Below are positions 16,413 to 24,228 of a DNA stretch of 26,942 nucleotides, in pieces. How positions within the stretch are numbered: the first letter of the stretch is position 1; every line of letters starts with the position of its first letter. Source of the stretch: GCA-2684655 sp051278165 (lineage in GTDB: Bacteria > Planctomycetota > UBA1135 > UBA2386); NCBI GenBank assembly GCA_051278165.1, contig JBNMNW010000045.1:1-26942 (forward strand), read 5' to 3'. Under the pieces are notes generated by a model, which saw only the letters and a program-made list of their open reading frames with translations, ran no database searches and was not told the origin of the DNA. The position numbers and the translations under genes were made by a program.

Positions 16413-18224
16413 TCATCGGCAGGCGGCTAGCCATCGGTTAGGCCGCCGCTGCACTTCGGGCAAGGCGCGTTCGATGCGCCAGAACCCCTTGATGAACGGT
16501 TCGCCGCGCGTCATCCAAACGACGTCGTCGTGCGTTAGGCCAAACGCTTGCCCGACCGCGATATCGATCGCCGTGGTCAGTGCGCGCCGATCCTCCGCAT
16601 CGACCGCGGGCACGCATTGTTCGCGCCAGCCTTCACGTTCGGCAAGCTGCCACAGCTCATCCGTCCACGGCGTCGTCGCACACATGCGCAAGGCGAGTTG
16701 CGCCAGTTGCGTCGTGGTCGCGTCGTTAATCTTGGGCAGCATGCAGTCGGTCAGTAGGAAGCGGTTCAGGTTGGTGCCGGCGAGTCGCATGCGCAAAGCC
16801 CAGTCAAATGGCAGTGAGGCGAGCATTGCGGTGCCAGCAGCGAGTTGTCGCAACGGCTGCGAAGTCGCGACGCGCGGCTTCAGTACGCCCAATGAGTTGC
16901 CGCACGGCACATCGGGTAGCAGGCATGCGATTGCCGTGCGTTCATTGGTGGCGTTGGACAACGCACGCAAGCCAATGCGCGCGGCGCCTCGTTTGGCGGC
17001 CCCATCATGCCACGTAGCGGCATCGACGAGATACAACGGCCGCAGTTCATTGGCCGTCGTCGGCGTGCGCCACTTCGTCTTGTGGCCGATGCCGCAATCG
17101 TGTGCACCGGAGTTGGCCTGCAGGTCGTAGATCATCGCGCCTTGCCGCAGCGCCAGCAGGTCCGGGTGACCTGCACGTCGCCAGACCCCGCGGTCGTTAT
17201 GGCGATAGCCGTCGTGTTCGGCCTGTTCGCGTTGCACGAACCGATGGCGGTCCGACGTCATGTTGAAGTCGCCTTGCCGCCACATGAATGCCCCGCGTTC
17301 GCCTAGTAGCGGTCGTCCGCGGGCTTGCATGCGGGTCAGGATGTCTAGGTCGCGGCGCGTGTCGACTTCGACGAACGTGCCTGCGTGCGGGCTGAGCCGC
17401 TGCAGTTCTTCCCGTCGGTAGACGACGTGCGCTGGTTCGGCGGCTGCCCACTCGTCGATGTGATTGCGACCGAACGCGACTTGCACCTGGGTCGTCTTGC
17501 CGCCCTTGGTTGCAACGATCGCACCAAATCGATAGCGGCTGTCGATGGCGAAGATGCGTTCGCGGTTCTCGAAGCCAAACAGCCATTGCCAGTCGCACTT
17601 GTCGAGCAACAGTCGGCGCAGTGGCTCGGCATCGCGATCAAACCATAGGCTTGCTGGCACGATCAAACCGAGCCGGCCGCCTGGTCGCAGTAGTTGCACC
17701 GCTCGCTCTACAAATAGCCGATACGTGTAGAGCTTGCCCTTGCCCTGGTGGTGGAAGTGCGGCCGCAGCGCCGCGACGCGCGCCTTCGCATTCTCACCAT
17801 CTTGCAACGTCGCCCAGGGCGGGTTGGTCAGGACGCAATCGAACGACTCGGGCTCCAGATCCGTCAAGCCATCGCCAACGCACATCGATACGTGGGGTTC
17901 GTCGCGTGCGAGCAACGCAGTCTCGGCGATGCGCGTTGCCTGCTCATCCAAGTCGATGCCATGAAATGCCGCAGCCCGTGCACCGTCTGCTCGCAGCACG
18001 TCTGAAGCCGCCAGCAAAAACGAGCCGCCGCCAACCGCCGGGTCACAGATCCGCAGGGGTCTCGCAGCGCTCTCTGTCAGCAGCGGCAGAAGAGTGCGCC
18101 GGGCCGTCGGCAGCGCCAGTTCGATCGGCGTGAACCACACCCCATCGCGCTTGCGTTGTTCGTGAGGTAGAGCGTTCTGATAACGTTCGGTCTCTTCGCT
18201 CCAGGTATCGTTGCCGTCACTCAC
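16413..18224 (-). CDS. adenine-specific DNA methyltransferase, Eco57I-like, orphan
   Basis: 603 residues from a GTG at 18224. Motif X-like RKRDGVWFTP (24-33), SAM-binding motif I DPAVGGGSF (61-69), an acidic turn GIDLDEQA near 89-96, and catalytic motif IV NPPW (134-137) mark a gamma-class N6-adenine methyltransferase. RPGGRLGLIVPASLW follows, as in Eco57I/type IIG enzymes. The C-terminal part of about 370 residues probably recognises the DNA target. No PD-(D/E)XK nuclease segment precedes motif X, and no restriction, specificity or BREX gene is adjacent. It is therefore either a solitary methyltransferase (regulation or protection) or the remnant of a restriction system. It converges with the DUF1028 gene. 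Confidence 0.88.
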   Translation of the reverse strand: MSDGNDTWSEETERYQNALPHEQRKRDGVWFTPIELALPTARRTLLPLLTESAARPLRICDPAVGGGSFLLAASDVLRADGARAAAFHGIDLDEQATRIAETALLARDEPHVSMCVGDGLTDLEPESFDCVLTNPPWATLQDGENAKARVAALRPHFHHQGKGKLYTYRLFVERAVQLLRPGGRLGLIVPASLWFDRDAEPLRRLLLDKCDWQWLFGFENRERIFAIDSRYRFGAIVATKGGKTTQVQVAFGRNHIDEWAAAEPAHVVYRREELQRLSPHAGTFVEVDTRRDLDILTRMQARGRPLLGERGAFMWRQGDFNMTSDRHRFVQREQAEHDGYRHNDRGVWRRAGHPDLLALRQGAMIYDLQANSGAHDCGIGHKTKWRTPTTANELRPLYLVDAATWHDGAAKRGAARIGLRALSNATNERTAIACLLPDVPCGNSLGVLKPRVATSQPLRQLAAGTAMLASLPFDWALRMRLAGTNLNRFLLTDCMLPKINDATTTQLAQLALRMCATTPWTDELWQLAEREGWREQCVPAVDAEDRRALTTAIDIAVGQAFGLTHDDVVWMTRGEPFIKGFWRIERALPEVQRRPNRWLAACR

Positions 18225-18261
18225 AAGAACAGGTTGCCCGCTAGTGGCTCAGAGGCAAGCA

Positions 18262-18630
18262 GTGGTCTCAAGGAAGCTGCTAGTGTTATCGCTCGCGTGT
18301 CTGCTGCTCGCCGCGTGTGGCGCGTCGCTGGCCAACCCTCGGCAGCTTCCGATCTACGTGCCGCGCGCGGACCGTATGTTTGACGCTACATGGCTTGAAC
18401 TGCATGTCAAGCGCGATGGTCGGGTGTGGTACGGCGACCGCATGATCTTCGATCCTGCCACCGAAGACCCCGACGTCCTGCGCAGAGCTCTAGTTGAACT
18501 GCGAAGATCCGCCCTTCACCAGGGCCACATCATCGAGCATCCGTCAGCCGACAACCCCCTCGATCAACGCATCCTAGCACCCGTGCTGATCCGTTCGCAC
18601 AAGCACGCCGAATGGGTTCACACGCACTGA
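18262..18630 (+). CDS. small lipoprotein, hypothetical
   Basis: 122 residues from the GTG at 18262, which has AGAGG six bases upstream. In-frame TTG (18211) and GTG (18244) lie further up, but 18211 would overlap the divergent methyltransferase start. A lipoprotein signal is clear: basic VSRK, hydrophobic core, lipobox LAAC with Cys19. The mature part has a beta-alpha look (LELHVKRDGRVWYGDRMI, then an Asp-rich turn and an Arg/Leu helix). It faintly resembles the periplasmic domain of ExbD/TolR-type proteins, but the anchor type differs and I do not assign it. It is His-rich near the end. It is followed by the 88-bp palindrome. Confidence 0.7.
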   Translation: MVSRKLLVLSLACLLLAACGASLANPRQLPIYVPRADRMFDATWLELHVKRDGRVWYGDRMIFDPATEDPDVLRRALVELRRSALHQGHIIEHPSADNPLDQRILAPVLIRSHKHAEWVHTH

Positions 18631-18692
18631 TGGTTCTATTTGCCACACCACAACTCAGCTGCCAGACGCTGCGCCTAGCGCTACTGGAAGCC

Positions 18693-18780
18693 TGATTCCT
18701 GCGTACTGTACCCGGTTCAAACCACAGGCCGCGCGCAAGCGCGGCCTGTGGTTTGAACCGGGTACAGTACGCAGGAATCA
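18693..18780. repeat. 88-bp perfect palindrome with GCAA loop
   Basis: Arms of 42 bp (18693-18734 and 18739-18780) are perfectly complementary, with loop GCAA at 18735-18738. The GC-rich tip is GCCGCGC/GCGCGGC. It lies between the convergent stops of the small lipoprotein (18630) and threonine ammonia-lyase (18813). It may act as a bidirectional terminator or be a mobile palindromic repeat. It has no T-run and no ORF. Its outer arm contains one unit of a tandem repeat that continues to 18805. Confidence 0.9.
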
Positions 18781-18805
18781 GTACGCAGGAACATTACGCA
18801 GATTC
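18765..18805. repeat. tandem 14-mer repeat, three units
   Basis: CAGTACGCAGGAAT (18765-18778), CAGTACGCAGGAAC (18779-18792) and a diverged third unit ATTACGCAGATTC (18793-18805). The first unit is the outer part of the palindrome's right arm. The reverse complement of the core (CCTGCGTACTG) recurs at the end of the window. Confidence 0.75.
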
Positions 18806-18812
18806 TGGGGCT

Positions 18813-20021
18813 TCACATCGTTTCTGCTGGGAAGTCGGCTTGGCGTAGTTGCGTTAGGATGTGCTCGACGTGTTGGGCGCCCTTGGTCTCCATTACGACG
18901 TGTAGTTCGGCTTCGCGTGGGGCGAGATTGTTGAATAGGCGCTGGTGCTCGATGTCGATTACGTCGGCGCCGGCCGCACCAATCATCTGCGTCACTCGCG
19001 AGAGAACGCCTGGCACGTCGTGGATTTGGATGCGCAGTTTCGCGATCTTGCCGTCGCGCTTGAGTCCGCGCAGCAGCACCGTCGACAACATGCGGCGGTC
19101 GATGTTGCCGCCGCAGATCACTAGGCCGACATCGCGGTTTTGAAACATCTGCGGGTAGCGCAGCACTGCGGCGAATCCTGCCGCACCAGCACCTTCGGCG
19201 ACGACCTTCTGTTGCGCGGCCAGGGTCTGCACCGCGTTTTCGATGTCTGATTCGCTGACCAGCAACACGTCTTCGAGGTGCTCCTTGAGGATCTTCATCG
19301 GGATCGCGCCCGGAGCCTTCACCGCAATGCCGTCAGCCAGCGTGTGCGTGTTGAACTTCGGCACCGGGTCGCCGCGCAATGCCGCCCGCATTGAGGGGCA
19401 CCCTTCCGTCTGCACACCAAGAATGCGAATGCTCGGCTTGACGTGTTTTGCCCACAGCGCCATGCCGGCGCACAGCCCGCCGCCGCCGATCGGTATGACC
19501 AGCGTGTCGAGGTGTGGTGCGTCTTCGAGCATCTCGCGCGCGGTCGTGCCTTGTCCGGCGACGATGTCCTCATCATCGTAGGGGTGCACAAACACCAGTC
19601 CGCTCTGTTCGGCCATTTCCTTGGCATGCTCGGCGCATTCGGCCACTGATTCGCCCAGCAACAGCACCGTGGCGCCGTGGCCCTCGGTGCGCTCGACCTT
19701 GGCGAACGGCGTCGTCAGCGGCATCACGATCGTTGCCTGCAAGCCAAGGCGGCCAGCGTGGTAGGCAACGCCTTGGGCATGGTTGCCAGCCGATGCTGCG
19801 ATCACCCCAGTCGGCGGGTTGTCCGATGCGGCGAGCTTTTGCAGCTTGTGGCAACTGCCGCGGTCCTTGAACGAGCCGGTGTATTGGAGGTTCTCCAATT
19901 TGAGCCACAGCCGCACGCTTAACGGCTCGCCGAGTCGCGGCGCTGGCACAGTGGGGGTGCGCAAGACGTGATCACGAATCGCTTCGTGCGCCTGTTCAAT
20001 ATCGTGTGGAGTGACTGCCAT
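18813..20021 (-). CDS. ilvA: threonine ammonia-lyase (threonine dehydratase) with ACT domain
   Basis: 402 residues. A fold-type II PLP enzyme: Lys52 in GSFKDRGS is the Schiff-base lysine; SAGNHAQGVAYHA is the Asn loop that binds the substrate; IPIGGGGLCAGMA is the glycine-rich phosphate loop. Residues of about 325-400 form one C-terminal ACT domain (LRIQIHDVPGVLSRV). The length and single ACT domain match the about 400-residue form found in many bacteria, shorter than E. coli IlvA with its two ACT-like domains. It converts threonine to 2-oxobutanoate and ammonia, the first step towards isoleucine, or acts in threonine/serine breakdown. The ACT domain suggests amino-acid feedback. No other branched-chain gene is near. 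Confidence 0.93.
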   Translation of the reverse strand: MAVTPHDIEQAHEAIRDHVLRTPTVPAPRLGEPLSVRLWLKLENLQYTGSFKDRGSCHKLQKLAASDNPPTGVIAASAGNHAQGVAYHAGRLGLQATIVMPLTTPFAKVERTEGHGATVLLLGESVAECAEHAKEMAEQSGLVFVHPYDDEDIVAGQGTTAREMLEDAPHLDTLVIPIGGGGLCAGMALWAKHVKPSIRILGVQTEGCPSMRAALRGDPVPKFNTHTLADGIAVKAPGAIPMKILKEHLEDVLLVSESDIENAVQTLAAQQKVVAEGAGAAGFAAVLRYPQMFQNRDVGLVICGGNIDRRMLSTVLLRGLKRDGKIAKLRIQIHDVPGVLSRVTQMIGAAGADVIDIEHQRLFNNLAPREAELHVVMETKGAQHVEHILTQLRQADFPAETM

Positions 20022-20050
20022 GCAGGCGGCGAGCCTATCAGCTGGCTAAG

Positions 20051-20341
20051 ATGCCGCCCATGCCAGAACTGTTATGGAGCCTCGTCCTACTCTGGAATGT
20101 GCTAACGCTCGCCACGTTTGGCTGGGACAAGATGCGGAGCAAGCGACAAGGTCGCCGCGTTCCCGAACGCACCTTGTTGTGGATGCTGTTCTCGACTGGA
20201 TGGGTCGGTGCGTGGCTAGCGATGTCGTGGTTTCGGCACAAAACCATCAAGCAGCCATTCCGGCGCTACGCGATCACGTGGACGGTGATCAATCCGTTCT
20301 GGGTCCTGTTGTGGTGGACCTGGCAGAACGCCGGCTCCTAG
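20051..20341 (+). CDS. DUF1294 family small membrane protein
   Basis: 96 residues from the ATG at 20051 (an in-frame ATG at 20060 is also possible). Family pattern: an N-terminal hydrophobic segment (about 6-24), then the conserved Asp-Lys-Met with a basic loop (SKRQGRRVPERTL), a second hydrophobic segment (about 43-60) with GWVGAWLAM, the FRHKTIKQPFR motif, and a third hydrophobic segment near 75-92. The basic loop and the RHKT-K-F motif are typical of DUF1294. Function is unknown in the family. It is divergent from the threonine ammonia-lyase with only 29 bp between starts. Its stop lies in a CTAG. Confidence 0.85.
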   Translation: MPPMPELLWSLVLLWNVLTLATFGWDKMRSKRQGRRVPERTLLWMLFSTGWVGAWLAMSWFRHKTIKQPFRRYAITWTVINPFWVLLWWTWQNAGS

Positions 20342-20377
20342 CCGTCTCAGTCTGCTCAGTCACCTCAGGCGTAGCGC

Positions 20378-21481
20378 TTACAGCAGCAACCGCTGGCCAG
20401 TCTTGGTGCGCGAACTAAGCAGCAGTCGCTCCTGCATCGCACGCCGCATCACGATCCGAATCGACGGGATTGCGTCATCGGTAAACAGGATGAAGATCGG
20501 CTGGTTGAACGATAGGCGCTTGATGAAGTGGTAGCCGTATTGCGTCTCAATGACGTCGGTCGTGCACTCGCCATCGTTGATCGACCAGGCCGCGCGGCAC
20601 AGTGTCGCCGGCAAACGATCGTCAAAACGGTGCACACCGGGCAGTTCGCCGCCGGTCTTGGCAGTGCGCGTGTCATCGGAGAACTGGCGCACCAGGTCCG
20701 CGAAGTTGGAGCCATCGGGACGCAGCCGCGCCTTGACCTCGGCGATGCGAGCGTTCGCGCGCGCAATGCCATCGTCCTTGAGCAGGATGCCGGTGCCGCC
20801 ATCGCGGTGTTGGATCAGCAGATGCTGGACCGTGACCTGGCCACCCATGAAGCGCGGGTTGGCGTTAAAAAAGTCACGCAGCTGTCGGCGCGTGTAGTCC
20901 TCCGGCTCCAGCAGATCGAGCATGCCCTGCAGCTCGGCGCTCAAGCCGCGCTTCAGTTGGAACTCGGCGAGCATGCTGTTGACCCGTGTCTGCGACGGTT
21001 CTGGTCGGCCCTGCAAGCGTCGGCTCTCAATCACCCGGCCGAGGTAGACCTCAAAGCTTGCCTTCAATGATGCAGCCTGCGCCTTCTCGAGGTCGACTGG
21101 GTCAATCAGGATTTCGATGCGTTGTCGCAGCGCTTCCATGTCCGCGAATTGACGCACCCATGGGGCTGCCAAGTCGGACTGGAGGTAGCGTGCAAACGAC
21201 GGCTCCGTCGCCACCAGCTTCTTAAAGCCTGGGTAGTGCCGCGCGTCGATGTGGTCGACGAGGTCGCCGAGCGTCAGCGTCTTTTGGCCAACGACCGCGA
21301 TCGCCTTGTCCCGATCTTGCGGGTAGCGCCGCACGATAAAGTGCGGACCCTGATCGGTCGCCAGCTGGCGGTTCTGGTCGGCAACCGGTTTGGTGGGGGC
21401 AGCCGTCTCTTGAGCGGATGCCGCAAGCGACAGGCCAAGGGTGAGGCAGGCGATGGTTAGGTGGCGGGTCAACATGAGCAT
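20378..21481 (-). CDS. secreted parvulin-type peptidyl-prolyl isomerase
   Basis: 367 residues from the ATG at 21481 (an in-frame ATG at 21475 is equally possible). A signal peptide ends ASA before Gln24. The N-terminal half is helical, as in SurA/PrsA-type chaperones, with an AVVGQKTLTLGDL start. A rotamase (PPIC) domain spans about 195-320: VTVQHLLIQ, later FADLVRQFSDD, KTGGELPG, and the closing YGYHFIKRL. It should catalyse prolyl isomerisation and assist folding of exported proteins outside the cytoplasm. The domain order resembles SurA with a single parvulin domain. It converges with the DUF1294 gene, 36 bp apart. Confidence 0.88.
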   Translation of the reverse strand: MLMLTRHLTIACLTLGLSLAASAQETAAPTKPVADQNRQLATDQGPHFIVRRYPQDRDKAIAVVGQKTLTLGDLVDHIDARHYPGFKKLVATEPSFARYLQSDLAAPWVRQFADMEALRQRIEILIDPVDLEKAQAASLKASFEVYLGRVIESRRLQGRPEPSQTRVNSMLAEFQLKRGLSAELQGMLDLLEPEDYTRRQLRDFFNANPRFMGGQVTVQHLLIQHRDGGTGILLKDDGIARANARIAEVKARLRPDGSNFADLVRQFSDDTRTAKTGGELPGVHRFDDRLPATLCRAAWSINDGECTTDVIETQYGYHFIKRLSFNQPIFILFTDDAIPSIRIVMRRAMQERLLLSSRTKTGQRLLL

Positions 21482-21559
21482 CGAACGGCAATAGCAAGCG
21501 TGCGCGAGAGCGTCACACCTATATGTGCGCTCGGCAGCATAACTCCTAAGCTTGAGGGA

Positions 21560-21977
21560 TCAGGTCTCGTCCTTGGACAACATCTGGATCCAGAGCAAGA
21601 CGAGCTTGAGCATGGTGGGGGTCAGCAAGGCCAGCAATGCGGCGTGCCATCGGCGGTTGCGCGCCATCATGTGGTAGGCGCTCTAGGCGAAGATGGCGAA
21701 GGGTAGGGCAAACTCGGTCACCCAGAGCCAGGCGGTCCACATCGGCGGCAGTCGCAGTGCAATAAGCTTCAATATCAGCTGCCGCAGCGCGCCAATTCCG
21801 GTTGCGTAGGCAGTCCGCGCCCCGTGACCAGTGCTGGACCCTCGAGTGACAACCGGTTCTCCACTTGGCGGTCGTAATTTCGCGCAGACGCAGTGGCATG
21901 ACGACCAGATGCTGCCCGCATTCGCCGCAGAACCGGATCGATGCCACCGACGATTCACAGTTCGGGCACGTGATCAT
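21560..21977 (-). pseudogene. decayed gene for zinc-ribbon membrane protein
   Basis: The minus strand from ATG 21977 encodes a zinc ribbon with two CxxC pairs (CPNC and, 12 residues on, CGEC). The membrane-protein part follows in a different frame: ARTAYATGIGALRQL, a hydrophobic stretch ending LPFAIFA, then an in-frame TAG at 21683-21685, then another 40 codons in the same frame with a hydrophobic segment (HAALLALL...LVLLWI) before TGA at 21560-21562. One frameshift and one amber codon thus split a plausible protein of about 138 residues. Read through in the first frame alone, the region yields a long Arg/His-rich shadow. Sequencing error could explain one lesion, less easily both. Confidence 0.6.
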
Positions 21978-22095
21978 TGCTCTCAGCTGAATCGGCATCG
22001 GGATTGTCACCGATATCGCATTAACCACTCCGTTCACGATGCCGATGCTCCGCGGTCGCCAACGTTGCTTGCGCCAAGGGCGCCATGAGAGTTCG

Positions 22096-23304
22096 ATGAT
22101 GACTGTGACCGTGCCAGAACGCACCCGACTGATCGATGCCATCGAGGCAAGGTTCTGCCTTGACCGTGACAACCGATCCGGCGCGAGCGGTGTGCGTTAC
22201 TTCTTCGCCCCTGGCCGCATCAACCTCGTCGGCGCGCACCTCGACTATAGCGGCGGCGATGTGATGCCCATGGCCGTCGACCGCGGCATCTATGCGGGTG
22301 TCAGGCCGCGCAACGATGGTCGCATTCGTTTGCGCAGCATCGACCAAGAGCTCGAAGTCGAAGTTGGCTTCGACGAAGTCGGCGACATCACCCAGCCTGA
22401 GTGGGCATGGGCCGGCTACCCGCTCGGCATCTTCCGTAGCTTCCAACGCGAGCACGGTTTGAACCAAGGCTTCGACGCAGTCTTCGCCGGCAACTTGCCG
22501 ATGGCGTCCGGCCTATCGTCGTCCGCCGCGATCGAAGTCGTGACCGCGATGGCGCTCAACGAGATCTACAGCGTTGGCCTTGGTCGCGAACAGATTGCCA
22601 GCCTGGCGCACCGCGCTGAGAATGACTTCGTCGGCGTGCGCTGCGGCATCATGGATCAATACGCATCGGCACTCGGCAGGCCGGGCCACGTGCTTTGGAT
22701 GCATTGCCAAGGACCGCGCTGGGAGCACGTTCCGTTTGATCCCGATGCATGCGAGGTGCTCGTGATGAACACCAAGAAGCCGCGTAAACTCGCCGCGAGT
22801 GGCTTCAACAAGCGTGTTGCCGAATGTGTCGCCGCGCGCGAGTTCCTGAGCAAGAACGTGCGCGAACTGCCAAACCTCGCCTCGTTCTCGGTCGCCGACC
22901 TCGAGTCGTGTGAAGCAATCATGGATCCGGTGCTCTACCGCCGCGCCCGCCACGTGGTCACCGAGATGGCCCGTATCTCCGCGGGTGCTGCCGCGTTGCG
23001 CGAGCACGACTACGCGGGCCTTGGCGCACAACTCAACGCTAGCCATGTGTCGACGGCGACTGACTACGATGTCAGTTGCGACGAACTCGACGTGATCACC
23101 GACGCGGCGCGCGCGTGCGACGCGGTGCTCGGTGCGCGCCTGACCGGTGCCGGCTTCGGAGGCTGTGCGATTGCGTTGATTACGCCCGGTCACCGCGAAG
23201 AGGTCGCCGCGCACGTCCGCCAGGTGTTCGAGCAGCGCTTCTCGGTGGTGCCAGGGTTTGACCTGTTGCGCATCGGCGACGGCCCTGGCGAAATCACCGC
23301 ATGA
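22096..23304 (+). CDS. galK: galactokinase-like GHMP sugar kinase
   Basis: 402 residues from the ATG at 22096, preceded by GAGAG. The frame is open to 22039, but that part is Arg-rich and unlike the family. Seen: the sugar-binding signature as GRINLVGAHLDYSGG (40-54), the GHMP ATP loop LPMASGLSSSAA, CGIMDQYAS with the expected catalytic Asp, and the C-terminal LTGAGFGGCAIAL loop. Expected reaction: ATP-dependent phosphorylation of galactose at C1 (Leloir pathway). The signature normally reads GEH-DY; here Glu is Ala47, a residue that contacts the sugar in known galactokinases, so the substrate may differ. No galT or galE is adjacent. It is divergent from the decayed gene. Confidence 0.85.
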   Translation: MMTVTVPERTRLIDAIEARFCLDRDNRSGASGVRYFFAPGRINLVGAHLDYSGGDVMPMAVDRGIYAGVRPRNDGRIRLRSIDQELEVEVGFDEVGDITQPEWAWAGYPLGIFRSFQREHGLNQGFDAVFAGNLPMASGLSSSAAIEVVTAMALNEIYSVGLGREQIASLAHRAENDFVGVRCGIMDQYASALGRPGHVLWMHCQGPRWEHVPFDPDACEVLVMNTKKPRKLAASGFNKRVAECVAAREFLSKNVRELPNLASFSVADLESCEAIMDPVLYRRARHVVTEMARISAGAAALREHDYAGLGAQLNASHVSTATDYDVSCDELDVITDAARACDAVLGARLTGAGFGGCAIALITPGHREEVAAHVRQVFEQRFSVVPGFDLLRIGDGPGEITA

Positions 23305-23517
23305 GCATGACTGAGTGCGGCGCGTTCGACCACTAGTCGGACCAAACGTTCACTCGCGGGCAGTGTCGCTGACGAACGTGCGTTCCGTCGTTGCCGCTCA
23401 AGTAGTCGAGGCGTTCCCGTTAGGGTCCTCGAGGCCGTGCCGGTTGAGGCGGCCGCCCGTAGACTCTGGATGTGCGCGTCGAATTGTCGTCGCCGCACCG
23501 TTCGTTTCGGGTCCTGC

Positions 23518-23525
23518 TAAGGAGG
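23518..23525 (+). promoter_or_regulatory. strong ribosome binding site TAAGGAGG
   Basis: A full anti-16S match eight bases before the ATG at 23534. It decides the start of the 63-residue protein against an upstream open frame from 23315. Such a complete site is rare in this window. The spacer 23305-23517 shows no other clear feature. Confidence 0.8.
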
Positions 23526-23533
23526 CACTACAG

Positions 23534-23725
23534 ATGGAAAAAGCGATTGTGGTGGTTGTAGATCTCGCGCAACCAGTCAAAAAGCGCGATGCGGCGATCA
23601 CAGAGGGTCTGATGGAGCTCAATCAGCACCTCGCCGATGGATGGCGTGTGAAGAACTCGTCCGGAATGTCGGGCACGGCACACTTGCTCGCCGCAAACCT
23701 TGTAATCCTTGAGCGTGATGCCTGA
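23534..23725 (+). CDS. small DUF4177-like protein
   Basis: 63 residues, start fixed by the strong ribosome site. A single small alpha/beta domain: a strand KAIVVVVDL, a helix containing LMELNQHLADGWRV, then a strand LLAANLVILERD. The 'LN-xx-xxxGW' pattern resembles DUF4177 and similar small domains; the assignment is tentative. The end overlaps the next gene by 8 bases (ATG at 23718, stop TGA at 23723-23725), so the two are probably translationally coupled. It is cytosolic, with no signal or membrane helix. Confidence 0.7.
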   Translation: MEKAIVVVVDLAQPVKKRDAAITEGLMELNQHLADGWRVKNSSGMSGTAHLLAANLVILERDA

Positions 23726-24164
23726 TCCCGATTACGACGACGAAGCAGTCGAAGAGAAGTGGTGCGCGGAAATGCGCACGCAGGCCCTTCAATATCTTGA
23801 GACACAGCGAGCCTTGCACGGCGAAGTGGGGGAGTGGCCGGCGTGGCACATCGCTCCTTACGTTTCTATCTGGGCGGTCGAAAGTGTCGCGACACCAGGT
23901 CGGGTCGGCTGGTGGGTTGTGTCTGGCGACCTGCCGACCGACTACGTGTCTGCGGAGGTGATCGAGCATCCTCGGGACGCGATGCAGTCGTTTGCCGATC
24001 GGTGGAAGGGCTACGCAGCTGCCGTTCGGGACGGGTCGGCGTTTGATGGCGTCGAGATCGCTGGGGTCCGTGACGATCCCGAGGGCATGTTGCCGGTGCT
24101 CGAGAGTCGAGCGGAGGCGCTCGCCGAATGGGCTGCTGATGATTCGCTGTGGCAAGAGGCCTAG
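23718..24164 (+). CDS. DUF4826 family protein
   Basis: 148 residues from the ATG at 23718, which overlaps the previous stop; TTG (23709) and GTG (23715) just upstream are in frame but weaker. It is acidic and soluble. The central GWWVVSGDLPTDYVS segment is the hallmark I associate with DUF4826; flanking features are an N-terminal helix rich in Glu and Trp, a Trp-Ala-Val-Glu-Ser segment, and a C-terminal helix RAEALAEWAADD. Biochemical role is unknown. It is co-transcribed with the small gene before it and converges with the FabG-type gene. CCGGGCATCGG occurs twice in the 64-bp spacer (24191 and 24217). Confidence 0.75.
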   Translation: MPDPDYDDEAVEEKWCAEMRTQALQYLETQRALHGEVGEWPAWHIAPYVSIWAVESVATPGRVGWWVVSGDLPTDYVSAEVIEHPRDAMQSFADRWKGYAAAVRDGSAFDGVEIAGVRDDPEGMLPVLESRAEALAEWAADDSLWQEA

Positions 24165-24228
24165 CGCCTTGAATCAGGCACTGATTGCGGCCGGGCATCG
24201 GTTCGCAAACGTGCGTCCGGGCATCGGC

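Noticed and set aside
18715..18760. GGTTCAAACC resembling a tRNA T-loop
   Set aside because: It is part of the perfect palindrome; no acceptor, D or anticodon arm surrounds it.
18765..18805. CRISPR-like array
   Set aside because: Units are 14 bases, contiguous, with no spacers and no cas genes.
22039..22095. Upstream start for the galactokinase-like gene
   Set aside because: The extra 19 residues are Arg/Gln-rich, unlike the family, and the ATG at 22096 has a purine-rich ribosome site.
21546..22172. 208-residue minus-strand open frame as an intact gene
   Set aside because: Only its middle has zinc-ribbon features; the rest is shadow-like, and the membrane-protein half lies in another frame, pointing to a broken gene.
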